DNA of 64,000 bases from Actinocorallia sp039871655 (GTDB lineage: Bacteria; Actinomycetota; Actinomycetes; Streptosporangiales; Streptosporangiaceae), in contig NZ_JBDPLZ010000006.1 in assembly GCF_039871655.1 (NCBI RefSeq), forward strand, positions 1 through 64,000, read 5' to 3'. The notes beneath the pieces are model-generated. The model was not told the DNA's origin. It was given only the letters and a program-made list of their open reading frames with translations, and did no database searches. The position numbers and the translations under genes are program-made. Of the stretch, positions 7,292 to 15,874 are shown in pieces. Each line of letters opens with the position of its first letter. The first letter of the stretch is position 1.

Positions 7292-8694
7292 CCGGTCACC
7301 TCGAAGAACCCGTCGGCCACCAGCTCCGGCAGCACCCCCTCTGCGTGCGCCCGGACCGCCTCCTCGTCGTCCCCGGTGAGCTGCGCGATCGCCCCGAGCA
7401 GGGGATCGAGCGGGAGTGTGCCGTCGCAGACCCCGGCGAGCGCGGCCTCGGTGGTGCCGACCGCGGTCGCGCGGCGCAGCCCGCCCGTCTGGCGCAGGAC
7501 GATCCGCTCGGGGTCCTCCGCGCCGGGACGGCCGATCTGCTCCTGCACCACGCCGTCGGCCAGGCGCAGCATGCCGAACGGGCGGTCCGCCGCGGCGATC
7601 CCGTCCAGGACCCCTTCCACGTAGGCGCCCACCGGCTGCTCCACCTGGTGCCGCAGCTCCTCGATCCGCACCGAGCCGCCGCCCTCCCGCAGGGTGATCC
7701 AGCCGAACCCGACTCCGGTGACCCTGTGGTGGTCGAAGTAGTCGAGCCACTCCTCATACCGGGCGCGGTATTCGGGCGTGCCCGCCTCACAGGAGTCGCG
7801 CAGCCAGAGTTCGGCGTATTCCGCCGGGTCCTGGACGTCCCGCTGGACGACCCACGCGTCGCAGCCCGAGATCCAGGAGGCGACCCTCTCCTCCCACGGC
7901 TCGCCCTCGACCAGCAGCCAGTTCGCCAGCAGCTGGCACCAGCCGCCCTCGGTGAGCCGGGACGGCGCCTGCTCGACCAGCCGGCGGCAGATCTCGTCGC
8001 CGGGCAGGCCCGATTCCCGGTAGGTGAAGCGCCCGTCGGGCGAGATGACGAAGGGCGGGTTGGAGACGATGAGGTCGTACCGCTCGGGCACGGGCTCGAA
8101 CAGCGACCCGAGCCGAAGCTCGGCGTCGACCTCCGACAACCCGAAGCCGAGCCGTGCCAGTTCCAGCGCACGCGGGTTGGTGTCGGTCGCGACGATGTGC
8201 CGGGCCCGGTCGGCGGCGAGCAGCGCCTGGACTCCGGAGCCCGTCCCCAGATCCAGCAAGTTATCCACAGGCTTGTGGACAACCAGCCTCGCCACGTTGT
8301 ACGAGGCGCCCCCGACACCCACCACGTGATCGGGTCGCACCGGGCCGTCCCCCGGCCTGATCTTCAGATCGGAAACCGCGTACCGGACGGGCCCGGGAGC
8401 CTCCAGCGGCTCGACGTGAAGGAGCGCCCGCAGCTCGTCCCCCGACCGTTCGGCGAGCCCCGCGGCCACCAACGCGTCGGCCGGCAGGCCCGCCGCGGGC
8501 ACCGGCACCTGAAGCCAGAAAAGCCTGGTCAGCAAGGACAGAGGCGACCCGTCACGGGTTGCTCGCAAAGCGGGAACGATCTCATCACGGGCCAGCGCGC
8601 CGCCCGCCACGGGGCCTAGCGCCTCACGGACTCCGGGCACCGTGTAACCGGCCGACTCGAAGTGGGAACGAAGGGTCTTCAGCACCCTCCTCAT
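7288..8694 (-). CDS. Class I SAM-dependent methyltransferase (HemK/PrmC-like core)
   Basis: This 468-residue protein carries a Rossmann-type AdoMet site, LLDLGTGSGV (about residues 146-155), and the amino-methyltransferase motif SNPPFVI (NPPF at 212-215). Such motifs methylate nitrogen in glutamine or nucleic-acid bases. It is longer than PrmC (about 280): an N-terminal winged-helix-like region (1-145) and a long C-terminal domain (after about 330) are added, as in the actinobacterial DUF7059-type methyltransferases. The ATG at 8694 (MRRVLKTL) was preferred over the longer frame. It converges on pyrD with overlapping stops. Its substrate is unknown. Confidence 0.85.
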   Translation of the reverse strand: MRRVLKTLRSHFESAGYTVPGVREALGPVAGGALARDEIVPALRATRDGSPLSLLTRLFWLQVPVPAAGLPADALVAAGLAERSGDELRALLHVEPLEAPGPVRYAVSDLKIRPGDGPVRPDHVVGVGGASYNVARLVVHKPVDNLLDLGTGSGVQALLAADRARHIVATDTNPRALELARLGFGLSEVDAELRLGSLFEPVPERYDLIVSNPPFVISPDGRFTYRESGLPGDEICRRLVEQAPSRLTEGGWCQLLANWLLVEGEPWEERVASWISGCDAWVVQRDVQDPAEYAELWLRDSCEAGTPEYRARYEEWLDYFDHHRVTGVGFGWITLREGGGSVRIEELRHQVEQPVGAYVEGVLDGIAAADRPFGMLRLADGVVQEQIGRPGAEDPERIVLRQTGGLRRATAVGTTEAALAGVCDGTLPLDPLLGAIAQLTGDDEEAVRAHAEGVLPELVADGFFEVTG

Positions 8695-8731
8695 CCTGCC
8701 GGAGCGCGGGAGGAGGCCGCACATCACTACA

Positions 8732-9409
8732 GTGATCGACGTGAGTCTCCGACGGATCCCCGCGCGACTGCGCTCACGCAGGCTGTGGATAACTCTGGCC
8801 GCGGGCGCGTTGACAGTACTGCTGGCGCCCACCGGATGGACCTACGGATCCACCTGGACACACCGCACCGACCTCTCCCACGCCCGCACGGCGGAGATCG
8901 CCCTCGTGCTCGGCGCCGGACTGAACCCCTCCGGCGGACCGAGCCCGTTCCTCGCCGGACGGCTCGACATCGCGGTCGAGTTGTACCGGCGGAACAGGAT
9001 CAGAGCCGTCCTGGTCAGCGGGGACAACAGCCGTACCGAATACGACGAGCCCACCACCATGCGCGACTACCTGCGCGACCACGGCGTGCCCGAAGACAAG
9101 ATCGTTCTTGACTACGCCGGTTTCGACACCTGGGACTCCTGCGTGCGCGCCAAGAAGATCTTCGGCGCGAACAGCGCGATCGTCGTGAGCCAGAACTTCC
9201 ACCTGGCCCGCGCGGTCGCCCTGTGCCGGCGAGCCGGACTCGACGCCCAGGGCATCGGCGACCGGTCGCCCTACCTGGAGCCCACCGTCTACGGTTACGC
9301 CCGGGAGGTGCCCGCCACTCTCAAAGCCATGACGGACGTCCTCCTCGACCGCGACCCGAAGTTCCTCGGGCCCCGCGAAGACGGCCTCGACCGTGCGCTG
9401 GGACGGTGA
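8732..9409 (+). CDS. SanA/YdcF-type DUF218 membrane-anchored protein
   Basis: This 225-residue protein has one N-terminal membrane helix (about residues 18-33) followed by an extracytoplasmic DUF218 domain. Recognisable blocks are ALVLGAGLNPSG, AVLVSGDNSRTEYDEPTTMRDYL and IVVSQNFHLARA. This is the ElyC/SanA/YdcF group, linked in other bacteria to envelope integrity. The conserved acidic and His residues of the pocket are present. The GTG at 8732 gives a short cytoplasmic Arg-rich start. A strong terminator hairpin follows at 9441-9466. It is divergent from the methyltransferase gene. Confidence 0.8.
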   Translation: MIDVSLRRIPARLRSRRLWITLAAGALTVLLAPTGWTYGSTWTHRTDLSHARTAEIALVLGAGLNPSGGPSPFLAGRLDIAVELYRRNRIRAVLVSGDNSRTEYDEPTTMRDYLRDHGVPEDKIVLDYAGFDTWDSCVRAKKIFGANSAIVVSQNFHLARAVALCRRAGLDAQGIGDRSPYLEPTVYGYAREVPATLKAMTDVLLDRDPKFLGPREDGLDRALGR

Positions 9410-9440
9410 CGGTAGAGGCGACGCCGGTGAAGACGACGAA

Positions 9441-9466
9441 GCCACTGCCCGCCGCCGGGCAGTGGC
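9441..9466. terminator. Bidirectional hairpin terminator
   Basis: A perfect 11-bp stem (GCCACTGCCCG paired with CGGGCAGTGGC) closes a four-base loop between the convergent ends of the DUF218 gene and the DUF3073 gene. There is no U tract, as is common in high-GC actinobacteria. Confidence 0.8.
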
Positions 9467-9474
9467 GTCGACTG

Positions 9475-9687
9475 TCAGCTCGCGGAGCCGTCCTTCGGCT
9501 GATAGTCAGCGAAGTCCGCGTACTTGTCCAGCAGCTCGTCGTCGTAGGAGTCTTCGACTTCCGTCGTCGGCCGCGCGGAAGATACACCCAGCTCGTCCGA
9601 AAGGCGGTCGAGGTCGGTGTGGCCGCTGTTGTACTTCAGCTGGCGAGCGACCTTTACCTGCTTGGCCTTGGCTCGGCCTCGCCCCAT
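9475..9687 (-). CDS. DUF3073 family protein
   Basis: This is a 70-residue protein starting MGRGRAKAKQVKVARQLKY, the invariant N-terminus of the DUF3073 family found across actinobacteria. The basic first 20 residues suggest nucleic-acid contact, and the acidic C-terminal half contains YDDELLDKYADFADYQ. Function is unknown. It lies in an expected neighbourhood, close to bldC and the valine dehydrogenase. About 275 bases separate it from vdh upstream. Confidence 0.9.
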   Translation of the reverse strand: MGRGRAKAKQVKVARQLKYNSGHTDLDRLSDELGVSSARPTTEVEDSYDDELLDKYADFADYQPKDGSAS

Positions 9688-9962
9688 GTGGCTCGACCCC
9701 CTTGATGGTCAGGGCTTCTACTGGCCCTATCGCTACGCTTACGCACACGCGCTGACACGTCTGAGCCATGCGTCAGCTACGGGTACAACCGTACCCGTTT
9801 TACACGCAGCTCGGTACGTGTCTCCGCGGTGGCGCCTCGCTTTACCTTCGCGGAAACCAGTCTAACCGGCGAGGACTACCCTCCTGACCTGCAGAAGGAG
9901 ATGTTCGAGTGATCCTTTGAAGACTCCACGTGATTTCTGTCAGACACCACCAAGGCGCGTGA
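9688..9962. other. Intergenic region upstream of the DUF3073 gene
   Basis: This 275-base stretch between vdh and the DUF3073 gene holds the DUF3073 promoter region, the perfect inverted repeat at 9780-9797 and no convincing gene. Base composition falls below that of the flanking genes. Confidence 0.5.
9780..9801 (+). promoter_or_regulatory. Perfect inverted repeat followed by a T run
   Basis: CGGGTAC-AACC-GTACCCG is a perfect 7-bp inverted repeat followed directly by TTTT. Read on the plus strand it has the form of a small intrinsic terminator, but no plus-strand gene precedes it. It could instead end an unannotated short transcript, or act as an operator upstream of the DUF3073 gene. Confidence 0.4.
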
Positions 9963-11018
9963 CTACAGCCAGATACCCCTAAGTCGCCCGACTTCGGACA
10001 TTCGCCGTTCGGCCATCCGGTCCGCCGCGACCACCGGGGGCACCGAGTCCCGCTCGGCCAGCTCGAAGATCCGCCTGGTGGTGTCGAAGATCCCCGCGGC
10101 CCGCGCCCGGGCCCGCTCCATGGAGAACCCCTCGAGCTCGTCGGCCACCTGGATGACCCCGCCCGCGTTCACCACATAGTCGGGAGCGTAGAGCACGCCG
10201 CGTTCGGCGAGCACCTTCTCGATGCCCGGATGCGCCAGCTGGTTGTTGGCCCCGCCGCAGACGATCCTCGCCCCCAGGGTGGCGGCGACCTCGTCGGTCA
10301 GGGCCTGGCCCAGCGCGCACGGCGCGTAGACGTCCAGGTCCGAGGCGAGCAGCGCGGCGCCGTCCTCGACGACCGTCGTCATCGGGTGGGCCGCGACCAC
10401 CCGCGTGGTGGCGGCCGGATCGACGTCGCAGATCACCAGCCTGGCCCCGTCCTCGGCGAGCAGGTCGGCCAGTCGGCGCCCGACCTTGCCGACCCCCTGG
10501 ATCCCGACCCGCCGGCCGCGCAGGGTCGGCTCCCCCCAGACGCGTTCGGCCGCGGCGCGCATGCCCTGGAAGACTCCGAACGCCGTCAGGATGGAGGAGT
10601 CCCCCGCTCCTCCCGAGGCCTCGGTGCGGCCGGTGACGAAGCGCGACTCGCGGGCCACGCAGTCCATGTCGGGGCTGTAGGTGCCCACGTCGCAGGCGGT
10701 GACGTAACGGCCGCCCAGCGACTGCACGAAGCGCCCGTAGGCGCGCAGCAGGGCCTCTGACTTGTCGCGGACAGGGTCGCCGATGATGACGGCCTTGCCG
10801 CCTCCGTGGTCGAGCCCGGCCATGGCGTTCTTGTAGGTCATGCCGCGGGACAGTTCGAGCACGTCGGCGAGGGCTTCTTCCTCGGTGGCGTAGGGGTAGA
10901 AACGGGTGCCCCCGAGCGCCGGGCCGAGCGCCGTCGAATGGATCGCGATGATCGCGCGCAGGCCGCTCGCCTTGTCAGCGCAGAAGACGACCTGTTCGTG
11001 CCCCTGAAAAACGGTCAC
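9963..11018 (-). CDS. vdh: Valine/leucine/phenylalanine dehydrogenase
   Basis: This 351-residue enzyme belongs to the Glu/Leu/Phe/Val dehydrogenase family, which oxidatively deaminates branched-chain amino acids to 2-oxo acids with NAD. The substrate and catalytic lysines are visible in MTYKNAMAGLDHGGGKAVI (Lys63 and Lys75), and the NAD-binding motif is GIQGVGKVG in the second half. Length and sequence fit actinomycete valine dehydrogenase. It would supply 2-oxo acids to the branched-chain 2-oxo acid dehydrogenase operon at 29256-32634, although the two loci are unlinked. Exact substrate preference between Val, Leu and Phe cannot be read from sequence. Confidence 0.9.
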   Translation of the reverse strand: MTVFQGHEQVVFCADKASGLRAIIAIHSTALGPALGGTRFYPYATEEEALADVLELSRGMTYKNAMAGLDHGGGKAVIIGDPVRDKSEALLRAYGRFVQSLGGRYVTACDVGTYSPDMDCVARESRFVTGRTEASGGAGDSSILTAFGVFQGMRAAAERVWGEPTLRGRRVGIQGVGKVGRRLADLLAEDGARLVICDVDPAATTRVVAAHPMTTVVEDGAALLASDLDVYAPCALGQALTDEVAATLGARIVCGGANNQLAHPGIEKVLAERGVLYAPDYVVNAGGVIQVADELEGFSMERARARAAGIFDTTRRIFELAERDSVPPVVAADRMAERRMSEVGRLRGIWL

Positions 11019-11142
11019 GAGATCAGCCTAAGACCGTTCGAGGACTCCCTGGACCATGATTACGCCCCGAGTCCCCACCCGGAATTACAACGAGGGGATT
11101 TCAGGGCGTGTCCGGGTGGTGCTCGCATGCCACCATGCGGAC

Positions 11143-11895
11143 GTGCTCCCGTACACCGCCTACCTGAGGGTCTATGAACCTCTCGAGGCCTTCCCCGAGC
11201 CGGAGCGCTCATGGTGGACGGCCCACGCGGAACGCCGCGAACAGGTCGGGCACGCGGATCCCGGGCTCCCGGCGGCGTCTTGGCCGAGGGGAATGCGAAG
11301 GCCTCCCGCCCACGACACCCAGAGCGCCTATGTGCGGCGTTTCTCCGACAGGACATACATTTGCCCTTGGAAGCGGCGCCTGCGCTCCTGGGAGGCTTTC
11401 AGCGCCGCGCAGAGGACTCCCGCAGCCGCCGCGGCGCCCGCGGATCCGCACATCCGGGAGAGCAACTGGCATGTGCCGTTCCCGTGGTTCGTACCCTTCG
11501 TCCGCGAGGAGCGCACACTCGAACTCGGCGGAAAGCCCGCCACCGCCCCGCCCCGCGCCCTGGTCTACCTGACCACCATGGCCCGGGCCGGGCAGCGTCT
11601 CGCCCGCGCGACGATCGCCGGGGAGCGCGCCATGACGGACGTGTCGCCCTTCGGAGACGCCCAGAGCCTCCAGGAGGAGCTCTCGGCCTTCCACCCGCAG
11701 TCCCTGGTGGAACTGGACTACGGCGGCCTCGTGCACCTCATGGACGACGACACGCTGACCGCGGACGACTCCGTCGGCGAGTGCGCGGTGGCGCTCGTGG
11801 CGCTGGAGCGGGGCGAGCTGGAACTGGCCGTCGCGATGCAGTTGCGGCTTCGGACGCGTTGGCGGGCGATCCGGGCACTACAGAGCGCGAACTGA
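11143..11895 (+). CDS. Conserved actinobacterial protein of unknown function
   Basis: The start VLPYTAYLRVYEPLEAFPEPE at the GTG at 11143 is the conserved N-terminus of an uncharacterised actinobacterial family often found beside bldC. The open frame extends to 11056, but the extra 29 residues look non-coding. The protein has 250 residues and no membrane segment. Trp-rich and Pro-rich parts (SWWTAHAERR, WHVPFPWFVPFV) precede a helical, Leu/Glu-rich C-terminus. No catalytic motif is recognised. It precedes bldC by a long AT-richer gap and is probably a separate transcript. Confidence 0.7.
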   Translation: MLPYTAYLRVYEPLEAFPEPERSWWTAHAERREQVGHADPGLPAASWPRGMRRPPAHDTQSAYVRRFSDRTYICPWKRRLRSWEAFSAAQRTPAAAAAPADPHIRESNWHVPFPWFVPFVREERTLELGGKPATAPPRALVYLTTMARAGQRLARATIAGERAMTDVSPFGDAQSLQEELSAFHPQSLVELDYGGLVHLMDDDTLTADDSVGECAVALVALERGELELAVAMQLRLRTRWRAIRALQSAN

Positions 11896-12221
11896 TATTC
11901 AGCAAAGAGGCAGCAAAAACCCCTGCTCACAGCCCTGCGTGACGGTTTGCCTACATACGGCTAGGACAAACTCCCGCAGAAAGTTCTCGATTCTCTCCAC
12001 CATGCCACCATACGTGTCGCTAGAATCACGCAGCGTAACCCAGTCATCACGAACACGCAGATTTGAGCCAGGGGCTTGCTTACTGCGCTGAGTGATGGCA
12101 AGGTTACACCTTGTGATGTCATAGCGGCTCGTTCCGGGCCATAAGAGACATCGGTGAACCGCGCGAAAAAGAAGATCGCAGGATCGGCTGTCAGACGGTC
12201 CACGGAGGAGAGGCCGCAAAG
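11896..12221. promoter_or_regulatory. bldC: Long AT-richer upstream region of bldC
   Basis: This 326-base gap has clearly lower GC than its surroundings and no convincing gene; both minus-strand frames in it lack actinobacterial codon bias. It most likely contains the bldC promoters. Within it, AAGGT-TAC-ACCTT (12100-12112) is an inverted repeat flanked by two direct GTGATG copies (12092 and 12113). The bldC ribosome site GGAGGAGA lies about nine bases before the ATG. Confidence 0.5.
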
Positions 12222-12425
12222 ATGTCAGCACGTACACCCGAAGCAGAGCCCTTGCTGACCCCGGCAGAGGTGGCGACGATGTTCCGCGTCGACCCCAAGA
12301 CCGTCACGCGATGGGCGAAGGCCGGGAAGCTCACGTCCATCCGGACCCTGGGCGGGCACCGGCGCTACCGCGAGGCCGAGGTCCGCGCGCTGCTGGCGGG
12401 CATCCCGCAGCAGCGTTCGGAGTAG
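12222..12425 (+). CDS. bldC: Developmental regulator BldC (MerR-like winged HTH)
   Basis: This 67-residue protein is essentially a lone MerR-type DNA-binding domain: LLTPAEVATMFRVDPKTVTRWAKAG forms the helix-turn-helix and LGGHRRYREAEVRALL the wing. BldC in Streptomyces binds direct repeats cooperatively and delays entry into sporulation. The very high conservation makes this identification secure. It is monocistronic, with a strong GGAGGAGA site upstream and a stem-loop downstream (12455-12491). Its presence supports a differentiating actinomycete host. Confidence 0.97.
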   Translation: MSARTPEAEPLLTPAEVATMFRVDPKTVTRWAKAGKLTSIRTLGGHRRYREAEVRALLAGIPQQRSE

Positions 12426-12454
12426 CCGGGCGGTACAACCGCGAAGGGCTCCAT

Positions 12455-12491
12455 GAGCCGTCGAGTCGCCTATCGGGGGCCTCGGCGGCTC
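12455..12491. terminator. Stem-loop after bldC
   Basis: GAGCCGTCGAG (12455-12465) pairs with CTCGGCGGCTC (12481-12491) in an 11-bp stem with one T-G pair and a 15-base loop. It lies between the convergent bldC and TetR genes and probably terminates one or both. Confidence 0.6.
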
Positions 12492-12550
12492 AGTCCTGTG
12501 TCCCGGCCGTCCCTTCACCGGACACCCCGGCCTTCGGCGCCTCCGGGCCC

Positions 12551-13246
12551 TTAGGAGATCTCCAGGGCCCTGGCCGCCAGCTCCGTCTCCTCGCGGACCA
12601 GGCGGTCGAGGACCTCCCGGAGCAGCGGATCATGCCGGGCGGCGTTGCGCACCAGCACGATGTGATGCTCGACCAGCAGGGACTGCAGCTCCTCCCGGGG
12701 CAGGTCCCGGTGCTCCAGCCAGTCGAGCGCCGACGTCTCCACCAGGGACATCCAGCCACGCAGAGTGACGCGCAGCACCGGGCCCGGCACCTCGATGCCG
12801 AACTCGCGCAGGATCCGGTCGAGCAGCAGCATCCGGGTGCTCTCGACGATCTCGCTCACCTCGCCGAAAGCCGACGCCGGACCGCCGCGCAGCATCGCCA
12901 GGTAGCCGGCCGCGTGCTCCTCCACGAAGTCGAAATACCGCTCCAGGGCCTTTTCCAGCCGCACCAGCGGGGTGCCTTCCATGGGCTCCGACAGCAGTTC
13001 GCTGAGTCGGCCCGCCGCGCTGCGCAGCGCGGCCAGATAGAGCTCCTGCTTTCCGCCGAAGTAGTGGTAGACCAGAGCGCGTGACGCGCCCGCCGTGGCG
13101 GCCACGTCGTCTATGGAGATCTCCTCCGGGGCCTTGCGGCTGAAGAGCTCGAGCGCGGCCTCGATCAGCTCGTCGCGCCGTTCGTCGACGCTGAGTCTTC
13201 TTCTACCGCGCCTGCCCGGGGTTCCGGTCGGCGCACGATCGTCCAT
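12551..13246 (-). CDS. TetR-family transcriptional regulator
   Basis: This 231-residue regulator has a TetR N-terminal domain: DELIEAALELFSRKAPEEISIDDVAATAGASRALVYHYFGGKQELYLAAL contains the helix-turn-helix around residues 40-65. The remaining ~150 residues form the ligand-binding helical domain. The N-terminus is Arg-rich. The ATG at 13246 was preferred over the longer frame to 13360. It is divergent from the LacI-type gene at 13501, whose ~250-base shared promoter region is AT-rich, so that gene or itself is a likely target. The ligand is unknown. Confidence 0.88.
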   Translation of the reverse strand: MDDRAPTGTPGRRGRRRLSVDERRDELIEAALELFSRKAPEEISIDDVAATAGASRALVYHYFGGKQELYLAALRSAAGRLSELLSEPMEGTPLVRLEKALERYFDFVEEHAAGYLAMLRGGPASAFGEVSEIVESTRMLLLDRILREFGIEVPGPVLRVTLRGWMSLVETSALDWLEHRDLPREELQSLLVEHHIVLVRNAARHDPLLREVLDRLVREETELAARALEIS

Positions 13247-13500
13247 CCGCGAAGCGTATCCGAGGAAGTAGGCCTGTGGCCGCCCGGTCATCCGCGTTAC
13301 GCGCGTGCTACACGCACGTTGCGAACGGATGGCCGAGTCGGCTTCCCTGATTTCGGACATTCTATCACGACCAAATAAACATGACCGTTACTCGCCGTTA
13401 CGAAGCCGTTTGGCGCTACCGGGGGGCATCATGGCATCTTCTTCCTTAGAAGTGACCAAGATATTGCGGCAGGCCTGTTCTTCCCCCCGACAGGAGAGCC

Positions 13501-14547
13501 ATGTCAGCTGACGAAAGCGCCCCGCGGCTCGACGCAGCGGTGCCCAGACAGCCCGCGAGCAAGCCCACGATCCGCAATGTCGCGGAGCGTGCCGGCGTCT
13601 CCAAATCCCTGGTCTCCCTGGTCATGCGGGGCTCCCCCCATGTGAGCGAACGCCGCAGGCAGGCGGTGCTGAAAGCGGCGAGAGAACTCGGTTACCGGCC
13701 CAACGCCGTGGCCCGCAGCCTCGTGGAAGGCCGCACCCGGCTCATCGGCGCGCTCGTCGCCGACCTGCACAATCCCTTCTTCGCCGAATTCCTCGACGGG
13801 CTCCAGGAGAGCCTGCACGGAGAAGGGCTGCGGATGCTGGTCGGCTCCGGCCGATGGGATCCGCTCTTCGAGGCCGAGGCCGTCGAGGCCTTTCTGGAAA
13901 TGCGGGTCGACGGCCTGGTGCTGCTGAGCGTCGTCCCCGATTCGCTCAGGGAGGCGGCCGCCAGCGTGCCCGTCGTGCTGGTCGGCGAACGGGACGTCGA
14001 GGGCGTCGACATCGTGGTCGACGACGACGAGCTGGGCGCCAGCCTCGCCGTGGACCACCTGGTGGCGCACGGGCACCGGCGGATCGCCCACATCGAGGGC
14101 GCCCCGTCCGCGACGGCGCGCTACCGCAGGGCCGGCTACGAGGCGGCGATGACCAGGCACGGCCTCGCCGACCAGATCCTCGTGGAGCCCGGCGACTTCA
14201 CCGAGGACGGCGGCTACCGCGCCGCGCGGGCGCTGCTCACCCGCGCCGACCGGCCGACCTCCATCTTCGCGCCCAATGACCTGGTGGCCACCGGCGCGTT
14301 GTCGGCGGCCGACGAGCTCGGCCTCCGGGTGCCGCAGGACGTGTCGATCATCGGCTACGACAACACCCATCTGGCGGCGATCCGGCACATCTCGCTGACC
14401 AGCGTCGACCAGCCGCGCCGGGACATGGGGCGGGTCGCCGCCTCGCTGCTGTGCTCCCGGATCGAGGACCCCGCCCGCGAGGTGCGTCAGGAGCTGGTGC
14501 TGCCGCACCTGGTGGTGCGTGCCACGACCGGCCCGGTGGGCGGCTGA
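13501..14547 (+). CDS. LacI-family transcriptional regulator
   Basis: This 348-residue protein has a LacI helix-turn-helix (TIRNVAERAGVSKSLVSLVM, about residues 22-41) and the hinge sequence RPNAVARSLVEGRT. A periplasmic-binding-protein-like sugar domain follows, with NPFFAEFLDGL and IIGYDNTHLA. A clear AGGAGAG ribosome site precedes the ATG. No sugar transporter or catabolic genes are adjacent, so the regulon is probably elsewhere or autoregulatory. It is divergent from the TetR gene, and the two may cross-regulate through the shared region 13247-13500. Confidence 0.9.
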   Translation: MSADESAPRLDAAVPRQPASKPTIRNVAERAGVSKSLVSLVMRGSPHVSERRRQAVLKAARELGYRPNAVARSLVEGRTRLIGALVADLHNPFFAEFLDGLQESLHGEGLRMLVGSGRWDPLFEAEAVEAFLEMRVDGLVLLSVVPDSLREAAASVPVVLVGERDVEGVDIVVDDDELGASLAVDHLVAHGHRRIAHIEGAPSATARYRRAGYEAAMTRHGLADQILVEPGDFTEDGGYRAARALLTRADRPTSIFAPNDLVATGALSAADELGLRVPQDVSIIGYDNTHLAAIRHISLTSVDQPRRDMGRVAASLLCSRIEDPAREVRQELVLPHLVVRATTGPVGG

Positions 14548-14687
14548 GCGACACCCCGCCCCGGGGAGATCTTTCACCGGAAAAGGTAAGGCGGAGACCA
14601 AGTCTCGATCGAACCGCTGGCCAGGACCGCCCGGCCGCTCTTGGATGGTGCGGTCGGCGCCGCCACTGGCCATCGAGGGGGACGATC

Positions 14688-14930
14688 GTGCGTGATCCGG
14701 AATTGGTGTCGTGCGCCCAGCGCGCGGCCGGCGAACTGGAACGTGCCTGGCAGCGCTGGCGGCAGGCCCGGGGCCTGGTCGAGTCGGTCCCGGCCGCCGA
14801 GTCCGTGGCCAGCTATGTGGCGCACTCCCTGGACCACCCCTGGGGCCGGCCCAGGGTGGTGCTCGGGCTCGACGCCGAGGAGGCCCGGGCGCTCGCCGCC
14901 CTGCTGTGCCGCGAGGGCACCACGCGCTGA
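14688..14930 (+). CDS. Small conserved actinobacterial protein
   Basis: This 80-residue soluble protein starts at GTG with a GAGGGGGA ribosome site a few bases upstream. It is helical, with aromatic residues in ELERAWQRWRQARGLVESVPAAESVASYVAHSLDHPWGRPRVVLGL. I do not recognise a named domain; similar short proteins occur widely in mycelial actinobacteria. It precedes the amidase lipoprotein gene by about 95 bases and could be co-transcribed. Function is unknown. Confidence 0.65.
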   Translation: MRDPELVSCAQRAAGELERAWQRWRQARGLVESVPAAESVASYVAHSLDHPWGRPRVVLGLDAEEARALAALLCREGTTR

Positions 14931-15024
14931 GGGCGGACGAAGGCGATCACGCCCGGCACCCTCTTCCCGGCGCTTTCGCCATAGACTGGGTCGGTTGGTA
15001 ACAGACCGATCACAGGAGTTGATC

Positions 15025-15864
15025 TTGGCGAACGGACGCAAGTCCCTGGCTCTGGCGCTCGGCTCGGTCGCCGTGGCCAGTCTCGGCCTGGCCTCCTGCG
15101 GCGACTCCGACACCCCCGTCGCGAAACCGCCGACCGCCGGCCCGAGCACCGGTCCGAGCAACGGCCGGTCCAACGGCGCGGGCGGCTCGGAGGCCCGGCA
15201 GCAGCGGGCCGGGGCCTCGCTCGCGGGCAAGACGGTCGTGCTGGACCCCGGCCACAACGGCGGCCCGCTCAAGGGCGGCCAGGTCTTCGTCGGCAACGGC
15301 TACAAGGCGTGCGACACCTCCGGCACCGCCACCGACGCCGGCTACTCCGAGCACGCCTTCACCTGGGACACCGCCAAGCGGCTGCAGAAGGTGCTCCAGC
15401 GCCGGGGCGCCAAGGTCGTGCTCACCCGGCCCAACGACAAGGGGTCGGGGCCGTGCATCGACGAGCGGGCCGCGATCGGCAACCGGCACAAGGCCGACGC
15501 GGTGATCTCCATCCACGCCGACGGCGCGGCACCCGGCGGCAGGGGCTTCCACGTGATCAAGCCGAAACCGGTCAAGGGTCTCAACGAGGGCATCATCGCC
15601 CCGTCCAGCAAGCTGGGCGACGCCGTGCTCGCCGCCTACAAGACCGGCACCGGCATGCCGTACTCCACCTACCTCGGAGACAACGGCGTCACCGTCCGGG
15701 ACGACCTGGGCGGGCTGAACCTCTCCAAGGTGCCGAAGATCTTCATCGAGACCGGCAACATGCGCAACAAGACCGACGCCGCCAAGCTGAGCGACCCGGC
15801 CTTCCGCCAGCGCATGGCCGTCGCCATGGCCGACGGGCTCACCCGCTACCTGACGGGCAAGTAG
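15025..15864 (+). CDS. N-acetylmuramoyl-L-alanine amidase, lipoprotein (Amidase_3)
   Basis: This predicted lipoprotein amidase (279 residues) would cleave the bond between MurNAc and L-Ala in peptidoglycan outside the membrane. The signal peptide ends in the lipobox LASC (Cys25), followed by a Pro/Ser/Gly-rich spacer to about residue 65. The Amidase_3 domain shows zinc ligands His77 (VVLDPGHNGG), Glu109 (GYSEHAF) and His164 (SIHADG), and the catalytic glutamate Glu242 (FIETGNMRN). The start is TTG with an AGGAG site seven bases away; no ATG or GTG gives the signal peptide. It converges with purM. Confidence 0.9.
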   Translation: MANGRKSLALALGSVAVASLGLASCGDSDTPVAKPPTAGPSTGPSNGRSNGAGGSEARQQRAGASLAGKTVVLDPGHNGGPLKGGQVFVGNGYKACDTSGTATDAGYSEHAFTWDTAKRLQKVLQRRGAKVVLTRPNDKGSGPCIDERAAIGNRHKADAVISIHADGAAPGGRGFHVIKPKPVKGLNEGIIAPSSKLGDAVLAAYKTGTGMPYSTYLGDNGVTVRDDLGGLNLSKVPKIFIETGNMRNKTDAAKLSDPAFRQRMAVAMADGLTRYLTGK

Positions 15865-15874
15865 GGCCCGGCGG

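Noticed and set aside
11899..12237. Minus-strand frame in the bldC upstream region
   Set aside because: It lacks the high third-position GC of real genes here, overlaps the bldC start and shows no recognisable sequence.
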